From NCBI RefSeq assembly GCF_002950945.1, contig NZ_CP012673.1, forward strand, positions 9,872,501-9,936,500: a stretch of 64,000 bases of DNA, in the 5' to 3' direction. Within the stretch, counting starts at the first letter, position 1. Each line of letters starts with the position of its first letter. The notes beneath the pieces were generated by a model. That model made no database searches. It saw only the letters and a list, made by a program, of their open reading frames with translations, and was not told where the DNA came from. Source of the DNA: Sorangium cellulosum (GTDB lineage: Bacteria; Myxococcota_A; Polyangia; Polyangiales; Polyangiaceae). Made by a program: the position numbers and the translations under genes. Shown here in pieces: positions 19,694 to 28,447 of the stretch.

Positions 19694-20035
19694 TCAGCTG
19701 CCGCGGTACGTAGTGTAGCCGTACGGGCTGAGCAGCAACGGGACGTGATGATGCTGCGCCGGGTCGCGGATGTCGAAGAGGATCGAGACGGTCGGATAGA
19801 AGCTCTCCGAGCCCAGCGCCGCGAAGTAGGCGCCGGTGTGGAAGGTGAGCCGGTAGGTGCCCGCGAGGGGTCGCTCGCCCGGGGGGAGCAGCCCGCGCTG
19901 CCGGCCGTCGTCGTCGGTCTCGCCCCGGCCGATCTCGCGGTAACCGCCGGCCTCGCCGACCTCCAGCACCACCAGCACGCCGCGCGCCGGGCGGCCCCGC
20001 GACGTGTCAAGCACATGCGTCGTGATCGCGCTCAT
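19694..20035 (-). CDS. uraH: 5-hydroxyisourate hydrolase
   Basis: The 113-residue transthyretin-like enzyme hydrolyses 5-hydroxyisourate, the product of urate oxidase, to OHCU. Family signatures are complete: ITTHVLDTSRGRPARGV at the N-terminus, RLTFHTGAYFAAL with the active-site His, FYPTVSILFDI, HHHVPLLLSPYGYTTYRGS at the end. The terminal YRGS is diagnostic of the enzyme as opposed to transthyretin. GGAGG lies about 6 nt before the start. It is 58 nt downstream of the CitE-like gene in the same orientation, and so likely co-transcribed. The next enzyme, OHCU decarboxylase, is the C-terminal half of the allantoicase fusion. Confidence 0.95.
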   Translation of the reverse strand: MSAITTHVLDTSRGRPARGVLVVLEVGEAGGYREIGRGETDDDGRQRGLLPPGERPLAGTYRLTFHTGAYFAALGSESFYPTVSILFDIRDPAQHHHVPLLLSPYGYTTYRGS

Positions 20036-20093
20036 CGATCGCCTCCACGGCCCGCGTTTCCCGGCGGCGCCGCCCTCCGCAGGAGATCTCTTA

Positions 20094-21554
20094 TCACGCG
20101 CTCCGGCGCTCCACGATCGCCTGGAACGAGCGGCCCCGGAGCTCGTCCGGGGTGAGGCCGGTGCGCGCCGCCACCTCGGCCTCGGTCAGCGCGCCGGCGC
20201 TGGTCGCGCGCAGGAAGAAGTTCAGGAGCCCCTGCCCCGTCGCGGCGTCGTCGAACACCGTCCCCGCGACCGTGGCCTGGGCCGCCCGATCGACGAAGCT
20301 GCGCAGCCGCTCGGCGGTCGCGTCGACGCCCTCCAGGAAGAAGGCGTAGACGGCGGCGTAACGCACCGGGAGCTCCGCCGGGTGCAGGTCCCAGCCCTGG
20401 TAGATGCCGCCCTCGAGCGCGCGGCGGACCTGCGTGTACTTCAGCCGCCACGCCCGCTCGACGGCGCGCTGGTTGTCCTCGATCTGCCGCGGCGTGAGCG
20501 CCCCGCCGGGCGGCGCGCGGTGCGGCGCGACGGGCAGGATGTTGCTCGCGCCGTCGGAGAGCCGCAGCCCCGAGCCGGCCAGGACGACCTGCATCACGTG
20601 GCGGGCGAAGTCGCACGCGGGGTGATCGAGGCGCTGATGCGCGGCCGTGATCTCGCAGCTCGCCGTGTAGTCGTAGGCCCCGAAGTGCGCCCCCGCGCAC
20701 CGGCCCCGGGCCGCCTCGATCAGCCGGGGCAGCGCGACCTCCCCGCGCGGGCCGAGGATCGCGGCCGTCGTCTCGACCATCAGCTCCAGCTGGATCGCGC
20801 CCGCCGGGAGCTCCAGCGCGGCCTCCAGCGCGTCGAGCGCGTCCGCCAGCGCGGCGACCTGCTCGGGCGTGCTGACCTTCGGCAACGTCACGACGAACCC
20901 GGGCGGGAGCGCGCCGCCCGTGGCGGCGACGAGCGCGGAGAGGAAGATGTCCAGCGTGCGCAGGCCGCGCTCGGCGGACGCCTCGGTCAGCGACTTGATC
21001 CTGATCCCGAGGAACGGCGGCAGGCCGCCCGAGGCCATGCCGAGGGCGACCTCGCGCGCCGCCGCGGCGGCGTGCTCGTCCTCCTCGCGGCCTGGACGCA
21101 CGCCGTAGCCGTCCTCGAAATCGATGCGCAGGTCCTCCACGGGCTCGCGGCGGAGCTTGTCCAGCACGCGCGCGTACACGCCGTGCGCGAGCGGCGCCGG
21201 ACCGGACGGCCCCGGCGCGCGGGCCGCCGCGCCCGGGCCGGCGTCGATCGCGGCCGAGAGCGCGAGCGCCTCGTCGTGATGCGCCGGGAGCGCCTCGGCC
21301 CCGGGGAGGCCGATCGCCCGGGCAAAGGCGGCGAAGTCGGGCGCGCGCTCGGCGAGGGCGCGGAGGGCGACCGCCCCGAGCTTCCTGGCGCTGTCGGCCT
21401 TGAACAGGTGGGCGCCGCCATAAACGGTATGGACCGGCTGGCGCGGCGATTCCGACGCGCCGCGCAGGCCGGTGTGCGCGAATACAGGATGCCCGCTGCG
21501 GGCGCGCGCGAGCGCGACGTGCAGCGCTTCAGGGGAGAGGCTTGTCTGGAACAT
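20094..21554 (-). CDS. CitE/HpcH-like aldolase-family protein (DUF6986 type)
   Basis: A 486-residue protein with the TIM-barrel features of the HpcH/HpaI/CitE superfamily. These include LRIDFEDGYGVRP and a metal-site LELMVETTAAILGPRG, plus GAHFGAYDYTASCEI, which resembles malyl-CoA/citramalyl lyases and non-canonical malate synthases. It is longer than typical CitE (about 290) because of an N-terminal extension and a C-terminal helical part (YQGWDLHPAELPVRYAAVYA). It is co-directional with uraH, so a role in purine breakdown is likely. Consumption of glyoxylate released from ureidoglycolate would fit the chemistry of the superfamily, but this is inference. Databases sometimes call this group phosphoenolpyruvate kinase; nothing in the sequence supports that. 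Confidence 0.72.
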   Translation of the reverse strand: MFQTSLSPEALHVALARARSGHPVFAHTGLRGASESPRQPVHTVYGGAHLFKADSARKLGAVALRALAERAPDFAAFARAIGLPGAEALPAHHDEALALSAAIDAGPGAAARAPGPSGPAPLAHGVYARVLDKLRREPVEDLRIDFEDGYGVRPGREEDEHAAAAAREVALGMASGGLPPFLGIRIKSLTEASAERGLRTLDIFLSALVAATGGALPPGFVVTLPKVSTPEQVAALADALDALEAALELPAGAIQLELMVETTAAILGPRGEVALPRLIEAARGRCAGAHFGAYDYTASCEITAAHQRLDHPACDFARHVMQVVLAGSGLRLSDGASNILPVAPHRAPPGGALTPRQIEDNQRAVERAWRLKYTQVRRALEGGIYQGWDLHPAELPVRYAAVYAFFLEGVDATAERLRSFVDRAAQATVAGTVFDDAATGQGLLNFFLRATSAGALTEAEVAARTGLTPDELRGRSFQAIVERRSA

Positions 21555-21640
21555 GGTGCGCTTTCAGCAGGTCAGGCGCCCACGAGACGCCGCCTGACTC
21601 GGCACGTCAAGCGGGCCTCGCCCGCGCTGCTCGCCGCGGC

Positions 21641-21727
21641 CGGCGCGGCGCGGTCCGGCGCGGTCCGGCGCGGTCCGGCGCGGTCCGGCGCGCTCCCGTG
21701 CGGCACGGCGCGGTCCCGTGCGGCACG
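21641..21727. repeat. GC-rich tandem decamer array
   Basis: CGGTCCGGCG is repeated four times without change at 21651-21690, preceded by CGGCGCGGCG. It continues into two copies of a related 20-bp unit, CGCTCCCGTGCGGCAC and CGGTCCCGTGCGGCAC (21691-21727). It lies upstream of both divergent genes (CitE-like and phoD) and is a slippage-prone region within their promoter space. Confidence 0.8.
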
Positions 21728-21826
21728 TCATCCGTACGCGCGGACGGCCGGAGCCAAGGCGATCGGGGGCGCGGCCGTTGCGTGCCCCGCGCCCGGGGTG
21801 TATCCGTCGTTTGAGGACTTCAATCG

Positions 21827-24073
21827 ATGATGAGACGCCGAGACTTTCTTCGCGCAACCCTGGTAACCGCTGGCTCGGTGGTCGTGCCGACTGCCTGCTC
21901 CGACGGAGGGACGGCCCCCGGCGCGTGTGACGTGCTCGCGGACGACGGGTTCTTTCCCCAGTCGGTCGCCTCCGGCGACCCGAAGCCCGACAGCGTCGTG
22001 CTCTGGACCCGGCTCGTCGACAGAAAGCTGCAGGAGGACCTGAACCTCGCGCTCGTCGTCGCGCTCGACGCGGAGTTCACCCAGCTCGTCGAGCTCGCCT
22101 CGACCGCCACGGGCCAGCTGGCCGCCGGGTCGGGCAGCACGCGCGTCCTCGTGACCGCCAGGGCGGAGTTCGATCACTGCGTCAAGGTCAAGGTGAGCGG
22201 CCTGAGCCCCGGGACCACCTATTACTACCAGTTCTACTACACGACCGAGGATCGCTGTTACGGCTCGCGTGTAGGGCGGACGCGGACGGCGCCGGCGCCC
22301 GACGCGGACGTGCCGGTCCGTTTCGCCTTCGTGTCGTGCCAGGACTACATCGGTCGTCACTTCAACGCCTACGCGGCGCTGGCGAGGCAAGAGCTCGACT
22401 TCGTCGTCCACCTCGGAGACTACATCTACGAGACGACCGGGGATCCCGGCTTCCAGGACACGGCGGGCCAGCGCAAGATCGCCTTCTCGGACGTGGACGG
22501 CGCGCTCGAGCTGACCGCGGGGGACAACCAGCCCTACCACGCCGCGAAGTCGCTCAGCAATTATCGCGATCTCTACAAGACCTACCGGACGGACCGGGCG
22601 CTCCAGCGGGTGCACGAGCTCTTTCCGATGATCGTCGTCTGGGACGATCACGAGTTCTCCGACGACTCCCACGGCGCGACGGCGAGCTACTTCAACGGCC
22701 GGCAGGACGAGAAGGACGAGGACCGGCGCAAGGCGGCCAACCAGGCATGGTTCGAGTACATGCCGGTCGATTACCCTGCTGGCGACGACTTCCAGTACGA
22801 CAGCGCGGCCAAGTACCCGGCGGATCTCACCATCTACCGGGACTTCACCTTCGGGAAACACCTCCACCTCGTCATGACGGATCTCCGCTCGTACCGCGCG
22901 GATCACCTGATCCCGGAGGACGCCTTCCCGGGGAAGGTCATCGCGCAGCAGGAGACGCTCAGGGTGCTGCTCGGCGAGGTGCCCGACACCGCGAGCCCTT
23001 ACCTCGATATCGACTCCTTCAAGGACGGGCTCTACCGGGACGCGCTGCAACAGGCCGCGACCGCGCTCGGGTTCGACCCGAACTTCGGGTATCCCGAGGG
23101 CGAGGGATCCCGCCTCATCAGCACCACCTTCATCAACATGCTCGTGACGATCATCAACGAGGGGAGGAGCGAGGCGGACCAGGTGCCCCCCCTCACCACG
23201 TCCGACACGGCCGGGGAGGACATGGGGTACTCCTACCTGGACCTCGGGAAGACGGCGTTCTACAGCGAGATGGGCTCGCGCTACGTCGTCGTCAAGGACG
23301 CCTTCGACGCGATCTCGCGGCTCGCCCTCATGGAGGATCCGGAGCGCGACGCCGTGATGGGCGCAACGCAGGAGGACTGGTTCCTGAAGACGATGGCGGA
23401 GTCGACGAGCACCTGGAAAGTGTGGGGCAACGAGTACTGCCTTTCACAGCTCGCCGTCGACCTCACCGGCTCCCTCCCGGAGCCGTTCAAGCGGCGCTTC
23501 TACCTGAGCTGCGACGGCTGGGACGGCTTCCGCTCGCGGCGGGACGCCCTCATCGAGGCGCTCGCGCAACACGGGAACGTCGTGGCCATCACAGGCGATA
23601 TCCACGCCTTCCTCGCGGGGACGCCGGCCGTGGAAGCGGCCGTGGAGGGCGATCCTCCGAAGAAGATCGTGGAGTTCGTCGGGTCGTCGGTCTCGTCGAC
23701 CACGCTCCGCTCGCTGCTGCTGCGGCAGGTGAAGAACCACCCGGTGCTGAAGGACATCCCCATGGTGGAGAGCCTCGCCAACGGCATCGACGGCCAGCTC
23801 GTCAACCCGATCAATCCGTACCTCGGCTTCAGCGACGCCAAGAACAACGGATTCTGCGTCGCCGAGGTGAGCTCCAAGGAGTTCGTGGTGAGCATGCACA
23901 TGATCCCCGAGAGCGCGCTCGCCGCGCCGCTGTACCAGGAGGCCGACGCGGCCGCGCTCGAAGGGGAGATCACGATCAAGCGGTTCAAGACGAAAGCGGG
24001 CGAGGCCGACCTGTACATGGAAGACGGCGACGCCTGGAAGAAGTGGGATCCTGCCACGCTGACCTGGGTCTAG
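21827..24073 (+). CDS. phoD: Tat-exported PhoD-like alkaline phosphatase
   Basis: The 748-residue metallophosphoesterase opens with a twin-arginine signal (MMRRRDFLRATLVTAGSVVV) followed by TACSDGG, which could also be a lipobox. An N-terminal fibronectin-like domain (about 45-150; FFPQSVASGDPKPDSVVLWT, GLSPGTTYYYQF) is typical of PhoD. Catalytic motifs follow: FAFVSCQDY, VVHLGDYIYE, MIVVWDDHEFSDD and near the end VVAITGDIHAFLAGTP. PhoD enzymes hydrolyse phosphodiesters and monoesters outside the cytoplasm using iron and calcium. The chain is longer than usual (about 550), with insertions at about 380-480. No Pho box was identified upstream, where a decamer repeat array lies. Confidence 0.92.
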   Translation: MMRRRDFLRATLVTAGSVVVPTACSDGGTAPGACDVLADDGFFPQSVASGDPKPDSVVLWTRLVDRKLQEDLNLALVVALDAEFTQLVELASTATGQLAAGSGSTRVLVTARAEFDHCVKVKVSGLSPGTTYYYQFYYTTEDRCYGSRVGRTRTAPAPDADVPVRFAFVSCQDYIGRHFNAYAALARQELDFVVHLGDYIYETTGDPGFQDTAGQRKIAFSDVDGALELTAGDNQPYHAAKSLSNYRDLYKTYRTDRALQRVHELFPMIVVWDDHEFSDDSHGATASYFNGRQDEKDEDRRKAANQAWFEYMPVDYPAGDDFQYDSAAKYPADLTIYRDFTFGKHLHLVMTDLRSYRADHLIPEDAFPGKVIAQQETLRVLLGEVPDTASPYLDIDSFKDGLYRDALQQAATALGFDPNFGYPEGEGSRLISTTFINMLVTIINEGRSEADQVPPLTTSDTAGEDMGYSYLDLGKTAFYSEMGSRYVVVKDAFDAISRLALMEDPERDAVMGATQEDWFLKTMAESTSTWKVWGNEYCLSQLAVDLTGSLPEPFKRRFYLSCDGWDGFRSRRDALIEALAQHGNVVAITGDIHAFLAGTPAVEAAVEGDPPKKIVEFVGSSVSSTTLRSLLLRQVKNHPVLKDIPMVESLANGIDGQLVNPINPYLGFSDAKNNGFCVAEVSSKEFVVSMHMIPESALAAPLYQEADAAALEGEITIKRFKTKAGEADLYMEDGDAWKKWDPATLTWV

Positions 24074-24155
24074 TCATCCAGCGGCCGGCGGCGGCGGCGG
24101 CGGGCGGCGCGCGCTGCCCGCGCCGATCGCAAGCTCCCGGAGGCGCGCGCCGGGA

Positions 24156-25418
24156 TCAGCGCGCCAGCATCACGACGGTGCCGTCGCGGCAGGCGACCGC
24201 CATCCGCTCCTCGCCGGCAGGGACGACGGCGACCGGGGTGGAGCAGACCCGCTCGGCGGCCACCGAGACGCTGCCGTTCGCGTCGACCACGCCGGCGCGG
24301 CCGCCGGCGCGCGCGAAGCCGACGCGGCCGTCGCGATCGATCACGACCGGCGGGCTCGGCTTCACATCCGCCGGGCCGAGCAGGGCGGAGAGCCCGGCGT
24401 CGGGCGGGGGCGCGGGCGGAGGCCGGTCGACGGCGATCCGGATCGCCTCGTTGCCCGCGGCGTCGACCCCGAGCAGCAGCCCGGCCGACGAGAGGACGAA
24501 GGCCACGCCCCGGGCGCCGACCGCGGGCGGCCCGTCCAGCGCGCCGAAGGGGGTCCCGGAGCGGACGCTCGTGGTCCCGGTCGGCAGATCCAGCGCGACC
24601 AGGCGGCGGCCGTCGACGACCGCGAGCAGCGTCCGGGCGTCGGCGAGCGCGGCGCCGCGCCGAGGCGTGCCGCCGAGCGCGCCGAGCTGGCGCGGCGCGC
24701 TCGGCGGGCGCCAGCTCAGCACCGCGCCCGACTCGGTGGTCACGAGCGTGCCCTCGGGGCCCGCGAGCAGGGCGCCGGTCGCGCGCTCCGCGATCTCGGC
24801 GCGCGCGCGCACGCTGCCGTCGGGGGTGAGCTCGACGAGCGCGCGCCCCGCGGCCGCCACGAGGCCGCCGTCGTCCAGCGCGAGCGGCGTGACGTCGGCG
24901 TCGCGCCCCCGGACGCCGAGGGGCACGGCGAAGCGCACGCCGCCCGCCGGCGTGAGCCCCCAGACGAAGCCGGACGACGTGATCAGCGCGAGCGTGCCGT
25001 CGCTGGTGATCACGGCCGGCGCGAGCGGCGCGCTGTCGCCGATGCGCACGCGCCAGCGCTCCCGGCCGTCCGCGCCGAGCTTGACGACCTCGGGGACCGT
25101 CAGCGCGACGACGAGATCGCCCCGGGGGTCGGCGAGCGGCGCCGTGTCGATGCCGCCGCGGAGCTGCTTGCGCCACGCCTCCTGCGCGGGGAACGGCAGC
25201 CGCGCCGGCGAGCGGCCGGTGCGGCGGGCGTCGAGCCGCTCGCTCGGGGCGAAGCCGCGGGGCGCGCCGACCACGAGGGTGTACGGCCGGCTCGAGTCGA
25301 CGCCGTCCGCGAGGGCGAGCGGCGCCGCGGCGGGGAGCAGGGCTGCCGCCGCGACGAGGCCGGCCCGCCGCACGCGGCGCGGCCAGCGCGGGCCGCGCTC
25401 ACCGCGCGCGGCGCTCAC
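24156..25418 (-). CDS. Exported beta-propeller (PQQ-like repeat) protein
   Basis: The 420-residue protein has a basic N-terminus and a long hydrophobic signal (GLVAAAALLPAAAPLALA). At least seven repeats of the PQQ/WD-like type follow: LADPRGDLVVALTVPEVVKL, APAVITSDGTLALITSSGFV, PLALDDGGLVAAAGRALVEL, and so on to PPVVIDRDGRVGFARAGGRA. This predicts an eight-bladed beta-propeller in the periplasm with no enzyme motif, probably a scaffold or sensor. Its GTG start overlaps the stop of the upstream zinc-ribbon gene as GTGA with GGGAG nearby, so the two are translated together and probably act together. Confidence 0.78.
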   Translation of the reverse strand: MSAARGERGPRWPRRVRRAGLVAAAALLPAAAPLALADGVDSSRPYTLVVGAPRGFAPSERLDARRTGRSPARLPFPAQEAWRKQLRGGIDTAPLADPRGDLVVALTVPEVVKLGADGRERWRVRIGDSAPLAPAVITSDGTLALITSSGFVWGLTPAGGVRFAVPLGVRGRDADVTPLALDDGGLVAAAGRALVELTPDGSVRARAEIAERATGALLAGPEGTLVTTESGAVLSWRPPSAPRQLGALGGTPRRGAALADARTLLAVVDGRRLVALDLPTGTTSVRSGTPFGALDGPPAVGARGVAFVLSSAGLLLGVDAAGNEAIRIAVDRPPPAPPPDAGLSALLGPADVKPSPPVVIDRDGRVGFARAGGRAGVVDANGSVSVAAERVCSTPVAVVPAGEERMAVACRDGTVVMLAR

Positions 25419-27442
25419 CGGGCTCCCTTCAGGGTGAACTCGACCGACACCTCGGGGATCTCGCCGCCGCCCGGCGCGGCGAACGGGGGCGCGACGCTGC
25501 CGTACGCGGTGAGGAGGTCGCCGCGCTGGGCGGGGTTCTCGGCGCCGTGCACGAGCCGTACCTTGCACCCGGAGAGCGCGGCCGGATCCGCGCTCGCGGC
25601 GGCCGCCCCGCCCGCCTTGCAGCCGGAGGCCTGCGACACCGAGAGCAGCAGCAGCGTCGAGTACCCCTGCCGGCGCGTCTCGAGCACCTCGCCGCTCAGC
25701 GCGATCGGCTTGCCGACGTGGGCCTTGCTGCCGGCGGCGAGCTCGGCGTACCCGATGGCGCCGCGGCCGGGGAACTCCTTCGCGGCGGTCTCGAGCCGGT
25801 CGACGCGGCGCACCGCGATCTTCGCGATGCGCGGCGCCATCCCCTCGACCTTCGCGCGCACCTCGAACTGGGTCGCGCCCACGGACGAGACGTTCATCAC
25901 GTGCGCAAAAGTGCCGTCAGGGCGGACCCCGATCGGGTGGGTGCCGGCGAGGAGCTGCGCCCCGCGGGCCGTGCGCCCGGCCAGCGTGAAGCTCTCCTTG
26001 TCGATGACCACGCTCGGGCCGGGCGCCTCGATGGTGAGCGGGGCGATGCCGACCGCCACGCTCACCATGCCCTGCTCGCGCGGGCCGTCGGGCGGCGTGA
26101 CGGTGTACGGCACCTGCCGGCTCAGCGTCTTCACCTCGTCCGAGAGCCCCGTCACCGCCTCGGTGACGTCGATCGACTCGACCGCGCGGCCGCTCGCGAG
26201 CGCGACCTCCTTGCCGTCGAGCACCACCTGCGTGCCCTTGCTCGCCTCGACCACGACCTGGATCGCGGGGCGCTCGCCCTGGAGCGTCCCGAGATCGGGG
26301 CGGATCCGGTAGGCGACGTGGATCGAGACGCCGACGGCCTCGTCGCGGCCCCGCCCCGGGCGGTCGATGGCGACCTTCATGCGGTTGTCGCCGACGGAGA
26401 GCGGGTTCTCGAGCGGGATCTGCGCGACGCCGCCCGCGGTGATCGCGCGGCCCTCGCCGATCGAGACGGTCGTGCCGTCGGGGCAGCTGTCGCACCGGAG
26501 CTCGATGATCTCGCGGCCGCGCGCGTCGGTGCGGGCGCGCGCCGTGACCGGGGGCGCGCTCGGCCAGAGCAGCGCGAACAGCACCGCGCCGAGCGCGAGC
26601 ACGCCGCCCGCGGCGACCACGGCGACGGCGCGCCGCGACGTGCGCGGGCGCTGCGGGACCGGCTGCGGCATGCGCGGCTTCAGCCGGTGCGGGCGCAGCA
26701 GCACCTGGTTGCGCAGCGCCTGGGCGCGGACGCGCACCGGCGCGATCGTCGCGCCGAGCTCTCCCGCGGGCTGGTACCTCGAGTCGAGGTCGGGCTCGGT
26801 CTCGGGCGGGACGCCGGGCGCGAGCGGCGCCATGCCAGGCGCGAGCGGCGCGACGCCGGACGCGAACGGCGCGACGCCGGACGCGCGCGGCGCGACGCCG
26901 GGCGCGAGCGGCGCGATGCCCGGCCGGGCCACGCCGACGAGCGTGCGCGAGGCGCCGGGCGGCAGCGCCGGGCCGCGCCCCGCGGCGACGCCGGGGGCCA
27001 GCGGCACGGTGTCGTTGATGATGACGGGCGAGCTCGGCACGGGGAGCGCGCCCGGCAAGGGGAGCGCGTCGGGGCGCGCGCCGGCGGCGGCCGCCGCGGG
27101 GGTCCCCACGACGAGCGTGCCGCCGGACAGGCGCGGATCAGCCGCTGCGGGCGGCGGGCCGAGGCGCCCTGCGGGCATGCCGACGAGGGTGCGCGAGATG
27201 ACGCCCGGCCCGCCGGCCATGGGCGGCGGCGCGGCCCTGCCGTGGTCCGCGGCGCCCGGATCGGCCGGGGCGGAGGACAGGCGCCGGAGCTCCTCGGGAA
27301 GCGCGACGCCGACCATGGTGCGGGTCGCAGGCTTCAGGCCGTGAAAGCCCGCGGCTCCGCCCGGCGGCGCGAGCGCCGCGCCACAGTGCGGGCACACGAT
27401 CGAGGTCTCTGGCGTGGGTTTCCCGCAGTGCGGGCAATGCAT
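25415..27442 (-). CDS. Zinc-ribbon, single-pass membrane protein with repeated RT(L/M)VG motifs
   Basis: The 675-residue protein begins with a two-knuckle zinc ribbon (CPHCGKPTPETSIVCPHCG). A disordered Pro/Ala/Gly region of about 230 residues follows, with the short motif Arg-Thr-(Leu/Met)-Val-Gly at least three times (RTMVGVALP, RTLVGMPAG, RTLVGVARP), and SGGTLVVG as a related form. It also contains five copies of a heptapeptide (LAPGVAP/RASGVAP/FASGVAP type). One transmembrane helix (VAVVAAGGVLALGAVLFALL) separates it from an extracytoplasmic part of about 370 residues rich in beta-strand patterns (PSVVIDKESFTLAGRT, RPDGTFAHVMNVSSVG). The cytoplasmic Thr motifs look like kinase substrates, which is inference. 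It is coupled to the propeller gene downstream. Confidence 0.78.
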   Translation of the reverse strand: MHCPHCGKPTPETSIVCPHCGAALAPPGGAAGFHGLKPATRTMVGVALPEELRRLSSAPADPGAADHGRAAPPPMAGGPGVISRTLVGMPAGRLGPPPAAADPRLSGGTLVVGTPAAAAAGARPDALPLPGALPVPSSPVIINDTVPLAPGVAAGRGPALPPGASRTLVGVARPGIAPLAPGVAPRASGVAPFASGVAPLAPGMAPLAPGVPPETEPDLDSRYQPAGELGATIAPVRVRAQALRNQVLLRPHRLKPRMPQPVPQRPRTSRRAVAVVAAGGVLALGAVLFALLWPSAPPVTARARTDARGREIIELRCDSCPDGTTVSIGEGRAITAGGVAQIPLENPLSVGDNRMKVAIDRPGRGRDEAVGVSIHVAYRIRPDLGTLQGERPAIQVVVEASKGTQVVLDGKEVALASGRAVESIDVTEAVTGLSDEVKTLSRQVPYTVTPPDGPREQGMVSVAVGIAPLTIEAPGPSVVIDKESFTLAGRTARGAQLLAGTHPIGVRPDGTFAHVMNVSSVGATQFEVRAKVEGMAPRIAKIAVRRVDRLETAAKEFPGRGAIGYAELAAGSKAHVGKPIALSGEVLETRRQGYSTLLLLSVSQASGCKAGGAAAASADPAALSGCKVRLVHGAENPAQRGDLLTAYGSVAPPFAAPGGGEIPEVSVEFTLKGAR

Positions 27443-27616
27443 GGCGCCATGGTAGCGAGGATCCGCGGCGCGGTCAGTCGTCGGTCGCTCCGGCGCGGGC
27501 CTGGGCGGGCGCCCGGGCCCTGCGAGCGCGCCGGGCGGGTGCCTTCCCGCGAAGGCCGCGCCGGCCCCCCGCGCAACAGTTGGCCCGGAGGAGGCGCATA
27601 CGCTAACGCGGACGTC
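27443..27616. other. Divergent promoter region, zinc-ribbon gene / hisF
   Basis: A 174-bp region between divergent starts. It is GC-rich with repeated CGGGCC/GGCCCG runs. No promoter pair was clear on either strand. Confidence 0.35.
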
Positions 27617-28447
27617 ATGCTCGCGAAGCGCATCATCCCGTGCCTCGATGTCAAGGACGGCCGCGTCGTGAAGGGCGTCCAGTTCGTGGGCCTGCGGGAC
27701 GCCGGCGATCCCGTGGAGGCCGCCCGTCGCTACGACGCGGAGGGCGCGGACGAGATCACGTTCCTCGACATCACGGCGTCGCACGAGAAGCGCGGGATCC
27801 TCCTCGACGTCGTGGCGCGCACCGCGGACGTGCTCTTCACGCCGCTGACGGTCGGCGGTGGCGTGCGATCCGAGGACGACGTCGAGGCGCTCCTGCACGC
27901 GGGGGCCGACAAGGTGGCGATCAACACGGCTGCCGTGAACGATCCCGACCTCGTGCGGCGGGCCGCGGCGCGATGGGGCACGCAGGCGATCGTGGTGGCG
28001 ATCGACGCGCGCCGGATCCCGGATCCGGCGCGCGTGGCCTGGACGGTGGTGACCCACGGCGGCCGGCGGGATACGGGGCGCGACGCGGTCGCGTGGGCGG
28101 AGGAGATCGTGCGCGCCGGCGCCGGGGAGCTGCTCGTCACGAGCATGGACCGCGACGGCACGCGGGACGGGTACGACCTCGACCTGACGTCCGCCATCGC
28201 GCGCGCGGTGCCGGTCCCGGTGATCGCCTCGGGCGGCGTCGGGACGCTGGATCACCTGCGCGCCGGCCTCGTCGAGGGCGGCGCGGACGCCGCGCTCGCG
28301 GCGTCGATCTTCCACGACGGCGAGTACACGATCGGCGAGGCGAAGGCGTACCTCGAGGCGGCGGGCGTGCCGGTCCGGCCGCCGCGCGTGGGCGCGACGG
28401 CCGGGGGCAAGCCGGGCGGCGCGGCGGTCCGGGGGCGGTCGTCGTGA
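27617..28447 (+). CDS. hisF: Imidazole glycerol phosphate synthase, cyclase subunit
   Basis: The 276-residue TIM barrel converts PRFAR plus ammonia to imidazole glycerol phosphate and AICAR in histidine synthesis, working with HisH. Hallmarks are MLAKRIIPCLDVKDGRVVKG with the catalytic Asp11, TPLTVGGGVRS, the ELLVTSMDRDGTRDGYD loop with the second catalytic Asp, and VIASGGVGTLDHL. It is slightly longer than the usual 255 residues because of a non-conserved tail (about 25 residues, Gly/Arg-rich). No hisH, hisA or other his genes adjoin it. Instead it is coupled by GTGA to a long unknown membrane protein. Confidence 0.96.
   Translation: MLAKRIIPCLDVKDGRVVKGVQFVGLRDAGDPVEAARRYDAEGADEITFLDITASHEKRGILLDVVARTADVLFTPLTVGGGVRSEDDVEALLHAGADKVAINTAAVNDPDLVRRAAARWGTQAIVVAIDARRIPDPARVAWTVVTHGGRRDTGRDAVAWAEEIVRAGAGELLVTSMDRDGTRDGYDLDLTSAIARAVPVPVIASGGVGTLDHLRAGLVEGGADAALAASIFHDGEYTIGEAKAYLEAAGVPVRPPRVGATAGGKPGGAAVRGRSS

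Noticed and set aside
21641..21727. CRISPR array
   Set aside because: The repeats are contiguous decamers without unique spacers. The other repeats (heptapeptide and H1-tail units) are inside coding genes.
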